A stretch of DNA of 64,000 nucleotides. It comes from Hirsutella rhossiliensis (Eukaryota; Ascomycota; Sordariomycetes; Hypocreales; Ophiocordycipitaceae). Below, in pieces: positions 1 to 10,207 of this stretch. Every line of letters starts with the position of its first letter. The stretch's first letter is position 1. A model generated the notes under the pieces. The model was given only the letters and a program-made list of their open reading frames with translations, did no database searches and was not told the origin of the DNA. The stretch lies in assembly GCF_020360975.1 (NCBI RefSeq), contig NW_025408668.1, forward strand, positions 1,240,001-1,304,000, given 5' to 3'. A program made the translations under genes and the position numbers.

Positions 1-325
1 CCTGGTTATCGTCCAGGCTGGTGAAGCCGCTGCGGAGAAGGATATAGATCTTCCTGCGAAAATCGTCGAGTTCCTTGAGCCGTAGGTCTCTCCTCTCTTG
101 CAGGCGGGCAATGAATTCGTCCTTGTTGGCAGAGTCGCGTGCAAGCTCAAAGACATCGGCATGGAAGGCGTCCGGGTCCTGAATGAAGGTGGGATTCGGG
201 ACCTCGTTGAAGCGCTGGTGCAGCTCGCCGAACAGGTCCGCTTCGCGACAGCCGACATTCCAGAACGGCCACTGGTACTCGGGCTGCTGTTCAAAGTCGA
301 CGACAGGGGCTTGTCTCCAAGGCAT
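1..325 (-). CDS. Unrecognised protein, N-terminal part (runs off the window)
   Basis: An open frame on the minus strand starts at an ATG (325) with an A at -3 and continues for 108 codons to the window edge without a stop. The protein begins MPWRQAPVVDFEQQ and is polar. It has an aromatic cluster (YQWPFWNVG, about residues 17-25) and then a charged, probably helical stretch with many Arg, Glu and Leu (LQERRDLRLKELDDFRRK). I do not recognise a family. The helical style loosely recalls the N-terminal part of the 2EXR protein at the other end of the window, but I could not align them convincingly. The frame is supported by its length, start context and even codon use; the antisense frames are less protein-like. 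Confidence 0.55.
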   Translation of the reverse strand, partial: MPWRQAPVVDFEQQPEYQWPFWNVGCREADLFGELHQRFNEVPNPTFIQDPDAFHADVFELARDSANKDEFIARLQERRDLRLKELDDFRRKIYILLRSGFTSLDDNQ

Positions 326-1105
326 TTTGGCTGTTGCAGTTGCGGCGGTGTGGCTGCTAGAAGGTGTGGGAGGAGAGGGAGTTGAAGCTGTCACGACATG
401 GAGAGATGAGCTTGACGTCACGTGCACGCGTCCCAGTCCTCCACCCCCACACGGACCGCATTCGTAGTTCGTACTAATTACGCATTAGCCCCGTCGCGGC
501 CCGTCGCGGCCCGTTGAATAATAAAATAAAGACGGGCAGAGAGTTTTTCTTTGTTCCTTTTTTTTCCTATACTTTGTATGCAATCTCGCTTCTAATACAA
601 ACGCACGTTGAAATGGTCCAGGCCCAAGACTTCAAAGGACATCGAGTATATATAAATGCAAGCCGAGATGTCAATCAATGGATTGAAGACAAAGGGCCCG
701 GGAAGCACGTTCAGTTCGTATTCGTTGTTCATGTGATAGAGCGTCAGTCATGTGCCGACGGAACGATGAAAGAACAGTACTGGACACATTAAGACGTAGT
801 ATGCATAGATTGCAGCCTGGAGATGACTCCGAGGCGCAGCCAGTAAGCTGGCAGTCGTCGTGCACGTTTGAAACCGGCGCGTATGCACAAGTGAGCTGTT
901 GGTTGGCGGTTTGCCGTGAAGAGTGGCTTGAGCGCCAATTTCGATTCATGTCCCGTTTCACAGCCTCTTTCCCGAGCATATTTATAAATTATAACAGTCA
1001 TGAGCAGTGCAAACGCGGTCTTCCGCTTTCTTGCACCAAGAGCATCCGTCGACACACCAAGTCCTTCAACTCGTCTTCACCTCGTCCAGCGACTAACACA
1101 TCACC
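326..1105. other. Divergent intergenic region, no gene seen
   Basis: This stretch separates the left partial gene from the kinase. It holds the palindromes at 413-424 and two TATA-like stretches, around 648-656 and around 978-988. The second is about 120 bases upstream of the kinase ATG. No open frame here looks coding. Confidence 0.5.
413..424. promoter_or_regulatory. Overlapping CRE-like and E-box palindromes
   Basis: The sequence TGACGTCACGTG holds the bZIP-type palindrome TGACGTCA (413-420) overlapping the bHLH/bZIP palindrome CACGTG (419-424). It lies 88 bases upstream of the minus-strand start at 325, a typical position for an activator site. Function is inferred only from the motif and its position. 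Confidence 0.35.
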
Positions 1106-3112
1106 ATGTCGACCAGCCCACCAGGCCCGAATCAGAAAAGCCCTCCTCTTAAAGAAGTGGATAAGCTCGAATCCTCGACCAGTCCTCATCCAGGAGACTA
1201 TCTCGAGGCACGCCTCGCAGCTCTGGAAAAGGGTGAGTCCTCGACCAATCCTCATCCCACAGACTATCTCGAGGCTCGCCTCGCGGCTCTGGAGAAGGGT
1301 CAACCTCCGGCAAAAGCTCAAGCCCCAAACGGCGTCGAAGCACGTGCTGCTGCTGCTTCTAGAGCATCTGGCTCTAACCAGGCTGTGCGTGACCTCGTCG
1401 CCTCCCCGGGCCGCCTTGAGCCACTGGGCAGTCCCGCCGCGATCCAGGATCTGCCTCTTGATGCTCTGTCTCTCGACGTTCGAGCCATCCTCTCTGCTCC
1501 TCATGTCCTGATTCGGCCTTCCCAAGACGACGAGGCCGTCGTGCCGTTTCAGTTGCCCAACAGCCCCGGCCAAATTCTCTGCGTCACGCAATCGTCAAAG
1601 GAGGCATGGTTCTCGCTTGCGTGGCAAGTGGTCCATTGCGATTTCTATTACGACGCCAGCAGCGACTGCCTCGTCCTAAAGAACCTCGGCGCAGTCCTCA
1701 TACACGCTGTCCCGATCCTGAGTGACAACAAGCTCGACCACGGTAAGCGGAAAGTGCTGGGCCCCCGTGCCGCCTGCGTCATCTCTCCCGGCCCATGGAG
1801 AATCTCGTCGCCAGAAGAGGAGGCAGCCGAGGCATGGGCAGATATCCTCCTGTTCCGCCGACGCTTCATAGCGGAGAAGAGCAAGCCGCCTACCGGAGAA
1901 GCTGGTCTCAAGAGGAAAAATGTTACCCTACTCGCTGGCGCGCCGAAGCGTGTCCGCAACGATGCGAGTGAGGGCGACCGCAGCGTAGTTTTGTTCGCCA
2001 ACCCATCAGAGGTATCTTGTCCCTGCCCTGCTCATTACTTAGGTCGTTACCTGCGTGCTTGCATATTCAACTCAGCTTACCTCGTCGACTAGAGCAAGAT
2101 GGCTGTTGTCACTGACGGCCACCCTTTGGTCGATTTTCAGCCCGGGGAAACCGTGACCATCAGATCACTTGTCGAGGACAGCCCCAAGGCAGAAACTGAA
2201 GACAGATCTCTGGACGTCGTGCGGCACTCTTCTGAGAACTACTCGCTGTCGCATCTTCGCGACATTGCCGCCACCAAAGACTTTTCGTCCGTCTTTCGTG
2301 CAAGCCATCCCGTCTTCGGCCATACTGCAGTCAAGGTGATCCGGAGCCTGAAAGATCCGCCGTCTCTATCGATCCCGAAGATAGCGCAGATGTGGCAGAG
2401 CGAGGAGCGCCTCATGCGGGAAGTAAATCACGTAGGATACGCCAACACTTCGTTCCGCTTAATCGCCTCGACTAAGACGTTATCATTCTAGCCCTCAATC
2501 ATCAAAATATTCGGGTCGGACGCTCGCCTCGCCTCTATCTATATGGAGTATCTGCCTTACCCCGACCTCGCGGCATCGATAAATCGCGTACCAGGTCACT
2601 TGTTTGCCGGCTCGACTGATGATGCCAGGCGCGTGCTGGGCGACATGGCCTCGGCACTGGCGTATCTTGAGGGAAAGGGCATCATTCATAATGACATCAA
2701 GCCGTCGAATATCCTCTATGAGCAGGATAGAGGTGCGATCCTTATCGACTTTGGCCTGGCCTCTACTCCCACTGATACCCTTTGCCTCGGCGGAACCCCT
2801 TGGTATATTGCCCCCGAGTTCCTCGACGAGAGGAAACGAGAGCCGGGGAGCGACGTGTTTGCCTTGGGCGTAACTCTCTTGTACCTCTTGGGAAAGATCC
2901 CGCTACCCGATGCGACGCAGCGGGGGTGGATCATTGCGAAAGTCTTTGGATATGACTCCCACAGACAACTGATGAAGGCGTGGCTCGAAAAGGTCAGAAG
3001 GGTGGGGGACCAGCTATCGCAGGTCGGCATCGAGTCTGTGGTTGAAGAAATGCTGCATGCAGACCCGCAGCAAAGAATACCTGCTCGGGAAATCGTTCAG
3101 AAGCTCCGCTGA
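1106..3112 (+). CDS. Serine/threonine protein kinase, fungal, with duplicated N-terminal repeat
   Basis: Three exons, 1106-2011, 2093-2431 and 2492-3112, are joined by phase-0 introns of 81 and 60 nt and give 621 aa. The second intron has a clear branch site (gactaag) and acceptor (ctag). Kinase features in order: VAVK-like Lys383 in HTAVKVI, alpha-C Glu within EERLMREVNH (403-415), catalytic loop HNDIKPSN (481-488), DFG 501-503, and the GTPWYIAPE activation segment ending at 524. The domain fills roughly 355-621. The canonical HRD Arg is Asn, so it is a non-RD kinase, but the catalytic Asp, Lys and DFG are present and activity is plausible. The N-terminal 300 residues begin with a 22-residue unit repeated twice (23-66). 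A beta-rich stretch near 130-240 could be FHA-like, but that is a guess. Substrate and pathway are unknown. The ATG has a good context (caccATGtc). Confidence 0.85.
1172..1303 (+). repeat. Two 66-bp tandem units inside the kinase gene
   Basis: Positions 1172-1237 and 1238-1303 encode the near-identical 22-residue units starting SSTSPHPGDYLEARL and SSTNPHPTDYLEARL. They differ at three residues plus some silent sites, so this is an in-frame duplication kept in frame. Confidence 0.85.
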
Positions 3113-3541
3113 GGAACTGGCCCGGAGCGACACGGAGCCATGGCATACATGTATGGGCCTGGGCAAACCCAGTGCCTCGAGACCCTGGAACCGGACAAGC
3201 TTGCGGCGGCGGCGGCGGCAAAGGAAATGGCCCGAGGCTCCCGTCGCCAAGCATCTATCACGGGCGATGACCAGAGTGCTTGAGGCCGACCAGGTTGGCT
3301 TCGTAGGGAGAGTATCTAGTTTTCCAAAGCCCTGTCTGGGTCGATGAGAGGGTCTTGGACCTCGCAATGCCCCATGGTATATCATTAAAAGTTTCTAATT
3401 GATTCTCCAATGACTTTGTCCGCCTTTCAGGTGATGTCCGTATTTGTTTCCCGCATACCGCTCGTGAAAATGACTGAAGTCTGAATATATATACAGGCAT
3501 ATTTTATTGCTGTTATGCCAAAGTCGAGGGTGTGATCGGAG
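3113..3541. other. Convergent intergenic region
   Basis: This short stretch lies between the 3' ends of the kinase and MFS genes. It contains a run of CGG triplets near 3202-3218. Nothing coding is seen. Confidence 0.5.
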
Positions 3542-5290
3542 TCACTCTGCGACCGCTGGGAGCGGCGGCAGGCGTGCAACAAAGACTGCCAGAGCGGCGA
3601 TGCAGCAGAGAAGAGTGACGCCAAAATACGGCAGGCCAATCCAGTATCCCCCCAGTTGCAAGCCTTTGCTAAACAGCCACGCAATGACCGGGCCTGAAGC
3701 GAGTGAGCTGAAGGCCAGGACCACGCCGATGAGCGTGTAGAGCCGTGCCGTGTGCTCCGAGTCGATGAGAGTTGTGACGAGAGCTCTGCAGAGGGACTGG
3801 AAGCCTGAGCCCAAGGTGAAGATGACTAGACCAGAGACCACGGCGGGTAGAGATGGCCACGCCAGCAGGAACGATCCGAGAACTAGAAGCAGTGCCGATG
3901 ATCGTGCGAGCATGACGTCTTTGGTCTCCGGACGACATCTGAACATGAAACGTGGCGAAACCATAATCCACGAGCATCCAGGGAGAATGACGAGATGGAG
4001 TAAGATGTTGATCAAGGTCCCGACCGAGAAGAGCATTCCGGCACGCGACAGCGGCCAGTGGAACCGCTTGCTTAGGTATTGGACGGTAAAGCTAGCAGCA
4101 CTTTCGGTGAAGCCCTGAACGCAAAAGGTGAAGACGAGGGCGACGATGGCGCCGGAGCGCAGCATGGCGGTTGAGCTCCTGAGCTCCGCCATGGTCCGGG
4201 ACAGGTGCCGCTTGACGCCGCCTATGAAGGACCCATGGCTCCTATCTGTCTCGCCATCGCATTCATCGGGAATCGAACAAGGGTTCTTGGCTGCGCGGAG
4301 CGTCTCGGGCACAAAGGCAACGCCTGCACAGCCGGCGACGACCAGACCAAGGCCACCCAGAAGGGGTATCCAAGGAGAGTGCTGCATCAGCTGCGCCGAG
4401 ACAGGCACGGCTATCAGGTTGGCGAAGAGACCGCCGACAATGACCATGTAGAACGCGTTGGCCCTGGAGAGATCAGAGCGTTAGGCTACGCGTCGAGAAC
4501 TGGATGGGCAAGGAGTCGGACATGCTGGACGCATTACACCTACCGAGTGTCAGCCGTCTCGACATCTGCAATCATGGAATAAACCATGGAGATCATGACG
4601 CTGCTCCCGCCGCCGACAATCTGCCAGGCAGCAGATGTCCAGATGGTCCAGATGGGAAGAATGTTGCCCAGTCGCATGGCCATCATCATCCACACTAGGG
4701 CAATGTTCATGCCCGCGATAGACAGGGCAAGGACTGGTCGGCGGCCAATTCTGTAGAGCATCCATCACGATCAGTGCCGGGCCCGGCCGTGGCGACTGAA
4801 GGGTTCAGAAGTGGAGAATCAAAGCACACAAGCTGACCTATCGGCAAGGAGTCCGTATGGAACTGCGAGAAAAAGGCCTGTAAAGACGATGAATTAGCCT
4901 CGGGATAAGAAACGGCGCATTGGTCGGCATACTCGGAATAGCCTCCACCATGGACTGGATCCCGACAACAAAGGACAGCTCTGCCTGGACAGCGTCGCCC
5001 TTGCACTCATTCTCGCCGACATGGCCGCTCAATGCGCCGACGCGAAGCTGGCGCTGGCAGATGATGTCCTCAAGGACACGGAGCGTTGGGATGGCGAGGA
5101 GGCCGCTTCCCATGGTTATGACGAAGAGGACGGCCGTCAGCAGCACCGTCACCCTGTGGAAAACCCTCGGAAGCGAGCCTCGGTTGGCTTCGTTTTCTTC
5201 GGCGGGGCAGCCGTTTTGGATTCGTTGGTGGCCGGACAGGAGCGGAGAGGCCTCTTCCTCGATACTGTTGTTGCGACATGGCGGCTCCAT
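3542..5290 (-). CDS. Major facilitator superfamily transporter
   Basis: Four exons on the minus strand are read 5290-4933, 4877-4838, 4750-4544 and 4463-3542, with introns of 55, 87 and 80 nt. Together they encode 508 aa. Splicing restores the MFS motif A as SLFLAVPYGLLADRIGRRPV across the 40-nt second exon. About twelve hydrophobic segments follow the family layout. The central loop is acidic and polar (around DECDGETDRSHG), and a second half begins with a YLSKRFHWPLSRAG-type segment. The first ATG in frame is at 5290 (MEPPCRNNSIEEE); codons upstream are open but lack ATG. The N-terminus is a charged cytoplasmic tail of about 45 residues. It should act as a 12-TM secondary transporter in the plasma or vacuolar membrane. 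Substrate is not predictable, though the type resembles general-substrate or drug efflux MFS proteins. Confidence 0.88.
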
Positions 5291-6344
5291 GGCTTTGGGT
5301 GACCGGGAAGAGAGGGTCGAGTCCAGGCCATCCGATGCCCGATGCTGCACGAACTGTTTTGTACTGTCAAGGTCAAGGAGGCAGAGCCGATGCTCAAAGG
5401 GGAGGGAGGAGATAGGGAGGAGATAGGCACGTAATCGCGTTGCCGGTCAGCCGCTGAATAGAGCGCAGGGCTGTGGGCCGAGTCAGCATATTGACATTTG
5501 ACAACAAGACGTTGGGCGTTGGCACGATTATCAAGAAGTCCTCCGGCTCAGAGTGGGTGGGTGCATAAGTTACGCAGCTTGGCCAATGACCAAACTTGGG
5601 CCAAATCAACGAGATCCGCTCTCACCCCGGAGTCCCGGTCTCGGTGCCGCTGTCGCTTCTCTGTGGGTGTCCGGATGTTTCCACCTGCATCGGTTCGTGT
5701 GCCTCGATATTAAAGACACCTAAGAGTTGATTAATATCGACACACACGTTCTAGGATTGACTGGTGACTTCTTGGGCCTATTCGAGGTGGCTATGTCGAC
5801 GGGCATGGCAAAAACGCCTCTCGGACCGCATCCGGACCCTGCGGGCGAACGAGGTGCTTCGGGAAAATCGGTTTACCATATGCCACTACCCTAGGTGAGT
5901 GCGAATTGATAGTTAGAATAGGCTGTTCCTTCAAGCTTGCGGAAGCACTAATACCTTTTGCAGAATATATACATATGTACACGGCGTGTTGATAGAGTTC
6001 TTCTCGACCTTTTACGGCACTCTCCCTGTTATGAAAGACTTCGTCCATAACGACAGTTGCCCGAGCAAATGATGGCATCCTCAAGCCTCACCCACCACGC
6101 CTACGACGGTAGTCGGCGTGTATTTTAGCTTCCAGATGGCGTCTCTGGCCTCGACATGCCTATTTTGTTTGTAAGTTTCAACGATCTTTCTTTCCTTCGA
6201 GTCTCATTCCATTTTATTTCCTCTCCCAAGTCATAACCAACGCTTTTCTCCACAGGACAACTGCCAAGTAAGCAACCTGCATCTCTGCACGAGCAGCATG
6301 CCTTACACGCGGCGTCATCTAACGCCAAACGCCGACGAGGTCGA
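5291..6344. other. Upstream region of the MFS gene, no gene seen
   Basis: About one kilobase holds no convincing reading frame. An unusual GGAGGGAGGAGATAGGGAGGAGATAGG purine block at 5401-5427 lies just over 100 bases upstream of the MFS ATG. A short frame from 6299 (MPYTRRHLTPNADEV) may belong to the adjacent ABC relic, but this is not demonstrable. Confidence 0.4.
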
Positions 6345-7085
6345 GTCGGAGGATGCCGGCGACAAGGACCCGTCGATCCGCCTTGGATCTAGCAAATATC
6401 AGCCTCGTACAGCGAGTGTATAGTTGGAAGCTGGTAGACGGGATCAACCGCCAAGGCCCGCGCCAGACGTGCTCCGAAACGTTTCCATATCCGTCCTTGC
6501 CGGCGCCAAAGTGGTCACCTACGGCAGGACAGGACGGGAAAGCAGGACGGAAAAGCACTCTGACACGCGTCAACCTCATTCCGTCAGTGGCCAAGATGCA
6601 ACGCCATGTCCGCCGTGGCAAGAGTACCGCGATCGCCGTCCTGCTGCGCCTTGTCCCATTGTGATCCGGCTCCATCACCATCGACGGCCTCGACTGCAAC
6701 CAATCCCGTGCCAAGCTCTGCGGCCCCAGATCGTCGTCCTGTCGCGAGACGCGTGCCTTTCTACCCTTGACGGTGCGCTTTAGCCCGGGATTTCTCAGAC
6801 GCAGCCAACATGGACGACGTGCCAAAGGTGGGCTCCCCATTCACTTATTGCCACTTACTAGACACCACGAACGACAGCTAAACGCGCTTCTTACTCTCCA
6901 GCGTCGATGCCAAGACAGAGGGGCGAATGGAAAGACTCATCAGGCCGCGCAGTCATCGCCGTCGCGCACCAGTTCCGTGGCGCCCTCGACTTTGTCTCGG
7001 CCGTCATAATAAAGGAGGCATCTGCGCAAGAGTGTGGCAGCTCGGCCGAGTTGCTGTCTACTGACTCGGCGTTCCAAGAGCCTTA
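6345..7085 (+). pseudogene. Relic of an ABC transporter second nucleotide-binding domain (ABCC-like)
   Basis: Conserved pieces of an ABCC-type NBD2 appear in order but in different frames. They are LDLANISLVQRVYS, VLRNVSISVLAGAKV leading into the P-loop start GRTG (6523-6534), the P-loop end GKST (6617-6628), SGSITIDGLD after a stop (about 6667), QIVVLSRDA, DFSDAANMDDVPKV, SSVDAKTEG, RAVIAVAHQFRGALDF, and AELLSTDSAF near the end. The P-loop is interrupted by about 80 extra bases. The signature LSGGQ and Walker B region between DVPKV and SSVD is deleted. At least three frame changes and a stop prevent function. The transmembrane part is absent, so this is a truncated decaying fragment, not a gene. 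Confidence 0.8.
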
Positions 7086-7767
7086 CCACAAGTCACTGGA
7101 AGCTTCGTAAGGATGACTTTGATAACGAGTGTAACTCATTCACATCCAGCATGCTTCCCTTCGCCTCGAAAAAACCCTCGGCCCGGACCACTCATGCCTT
7201 TCGCCACCGCTGGCAGAAAAAGGCCCATAGGCTGCGGCGGGCGCGACAGCTTCATACGAAAAGGATCAAAATTTGGCGTGGATGCATCCACCGGTGCATG
7301 CACTGCCGAGCAGAAGGAAAGGAACCAGTTGGTAGGGTGGCGCGCGCATGAATTGCAGTCCCTATCTCCTCGTCTGCCTGTATCCCAGTGTATCAAATGG
7401 CCATCACCAATTCTTCGTCTTCCGTGCCTGAACCCTATCATCCCTTTTGTTGTACATGGCGCGCGAGGGCAGAGCCGGTCGGGAGAGTGCTTGTGAGGTT
7501 TCGACGCCTGGTTGCTTTTGCCCGGTGCGCGGGCGTCCCCGCCGGATCAAATCGCGCAATTATTCAACACCGACCGAGTTTCCTCCTCCTCCCATGTCTT
7601 CCTTGCTAGTCTTTTGGTGGGATTGCCCGGTGGTAAACTGACGCCTCCTCTGGAAAGCAACACGCAAACCCAACAATTCCCTTTCTGTGCGCAAACGGCA
7701 CCATGCAGCCCGAGACCGTAAAAAGCGAAACGGCAACGATCGAACGCGTGACGTGTAAGGAGGGAGC
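7086..7767. other. Intergenic region between ABC relic and H2A.Z
   Basis: No conserved protein segment is recognised. It holds the 3' flank of the H2A.Z gene and the downstream flank of the ABC relic. Confidence 0.4.
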
Positions 7768-8689
7768 TCATGCCTCGAGGGCCTTGGCCTTCTTTTTCTG
7801 TTCAACTTTGAGTAGCAGTGCGCGGTTGATGTGCGGCAAGACACCGCCGAAAGCAATCGTCGCGCGGATGAGCGTATCGAGCTCTTCGTCGCCTCGGATA
7901 GCAAGTTGAAGGTGACGGGGGGTGATGCGCTTGACCTTGAGGTCCTTGGCAGCATTCTGTAAAGGGGAAAGCAGGTCAGTATGGGGGAGGGTGGCGACGG
8001 AGCGTTGACTCATATCGCAGAAAGGGGGGTGTCTGGTGGAACCACGTACACCTGCCAGCTCGAGGACTTCTGCGGTCAGGTACTCCAGCACAGCGGTAAC
8101 GTAGACTGCCGCCTTTGCTCCGACGCGCATCTTGTTCTGGGTATTTTGCTTGAGGAAGCGCTTGACGCGACCGCAGGGGAACTGGTTTGGATAGTCAGTC
8201 AGCACGATCAGATCCATGTCTTTAGCGAGTGACGGAAGCTGATGGAACCATGGGTCAGGGCATCGTTTGCGCACATCGAGAAGCCGAGTCTTCAACGATG
8301 ACGTGGCGCAAGCACGCTGGCAAGCCTGCCATGGCGAGAGCCGAACTTGCATGCTAGTCGCGCAGGCTAGAGACCGCCGTTGCTAAAACGACACGCAGTT
8401 CGCTTGTCCGCCGCCGGGGCCACAATGCGGCGAAGGGAGGAGTTGGTGACGCGTCGAAAATGCGCGACAAGGGGCGTAGCATCGCGGGGCATGGCCTCTT
8501 GATTCCTTGAACGCGGCGGCAGACAAACGACGAGATGAAATTTGCAAAGAAAAAAGCCAAGGCAGAGGGTCGTCTAACCTGCAGTCCAGCGCGTGCTGAG
8601 TGGCTCTGCTGCTTCTTGTTGTGGCCCTCGGCGCTCGTCTTGCCTCCGGAGCTCTTACCACCGGATGACTTTCCTTTGCCGCCGGGCAT
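7768..8689 (-). CDS. HTZ1: Histone variant H2A.Z
   Basis: Three exons on the minus strand, 8689-8579, 8181-8050 and 7956-7768, give 143 aa, the usual length for fungal H2A.Z. The N-terminal tail ([17 protein letters not shown]) is Lys/Gly-rich with acetylatable lysines. The histone fold follows ([16 protein letters not shown], then the acidic-patch helix [15 protein letters not shown]), and the H2A.Z-specific docking region [19 protein letters not shown]. The protein replaces H2A in nucleosomes at promoters and is deposited by SWR1-type remodelers. All introns are phase 0. The first intron is long (397 nt) and the second has a strong GTACGT donor. A single exon alone cannot make the fold, and the splice sites reproduce the family sequence exactly. 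Confidence 0.97.
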
Positions 8690-10207
8690 CTTGAATATCG
8701 GTTGGAGACGGGCGAGGGGACGCGAAGCAGGAAAATTCGGGGCGAAAAATGGACGGATCGGTGTCGGAGACAATGCCGGAGGGTAAAACGCGTTGGCAAG
8801 CAGTCAAAGTTGATGGTGGATGCAGTACGATGCGTCGGGGTGGTGGCGGATGGTGTGGGAGCGGCAGAAATTTAGCGTGGAGAGGAGGTGAGATGCATCA
8901 AAAGTTGTTGTTCTGGCGATGTACAGTGAGCGGCGTTGGCTCGCGCTCCTGTTCGCTGGCTCTCCAGTGGCCTGGGGTGGCTGGGCTGCATGTGTGCGAC
9001 CGCTGAAGCCTCTGTTTCCACAGCGCCCACGGCTGCCAAAGTTTCGGCGCTTTCAGGCGGCGGCCACCTGCTTAGCCGGAAAAATCTGCATCCCGGCTGT
9101 GACTCAGGAGCGGGTCTGGCGGCCGAGGTTTTCCCGATGCGGAACACTGGGCTTGGCCGGCACGGGGGAGAGGGCGTCGGTCGGCTCGGGTCGAATAGAG
9201 ACCACAAAGCAGCGGGGATCGTCATAAGTGGTCTCCAGAGGGGGTTGACGATTATGAAGAGTCTGATAGAGCTGATGGGGACAGACCTGGGCGATGCCGG
9301 CTCGTTGCTGCGCATTGCTTCGTCATTGCCTCGAGAAGGCGGGAGGAGAGCGGTCGCATGCGGCAACACAGGCTACTGCTTGCGTCATTGCTGGCAAGAG
9401 TCTCGGGGGCGTTACCTTGCAGGATGAGAGATGGGTGGCAGCATCTGCGTCGACGGCTGGTGGTCTTGACTTGATGCTGGGCGAGGCGAGCTGCCAGTCC
9501 TGTATCTCTCGGAGGCTTGTGGATGTTTGCCTTGTCGTTGATCAGCTCCATCAAAAAGAGCGAGCTTCCAGGCCTCGTGATTGGTGGCCCAGGCCGGAGC
9601 TGCTGTTGACCCGCTGTGGCTGCGCCGAGGGCGCATGTGGCTTGCCGTATTCCTTGCTGAGGTAAGGGGAACTCTGTCGCACTGCCAAGGGGATGACTTC
9701 ATGTCCATCGTCCTTTGCAGCATTAACCTTTCGGCCAGAAATAAACCCTGCTCGAATCTTCTCCTGCTCTTCGCTCAAAGCACAAGGCTCAAGGTACACG
9801 GTCGCAAAGAAGCGCCTGCAACTGCACCCGCCGATTTCTCACCTCTCCGCCAAGGTGGTGTTCGTTCGTTGCCTATCGACTAATTGCTGGGCATCTCTTC
9901 CGAAGGCTTTGTTCGCCAAGCCATCTCCCGGTTGTGGCCTCTACTCGCTCCGTCAAAGCCTCTGGATGCGCCCTTGACCTGGCACCGAGATTCAGACAAA
10001 GGGCTTCCTTGCCGAGCACAATGGACGTGCATCGACACAAAGACGGCTGCGAGCAATGCCTCGTTGATCCCAGGAATGTCTGCCAACACCCGTCATTCAC
10101 GAAACATATATTCATAGGTCTCGCCGTACTCGTGTAACACTCGACCATGCCCATTCAATGCATCACCGCCACCCGCCTCGTGGCTTTGAGGACGGCGACT
10201 CAACGAG
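8690..10207. other. Divergent intergenic region upstream of H2A.Z
   Basis: About 1.5 kb lies between the divergent H2A.Z and Ulp1-like genes. Several frames of 80-165 codons exist on both strands, but none resembles a protein family and all overlap each other. I regard it as promoter and leader sequence. Confidence 0.4.
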
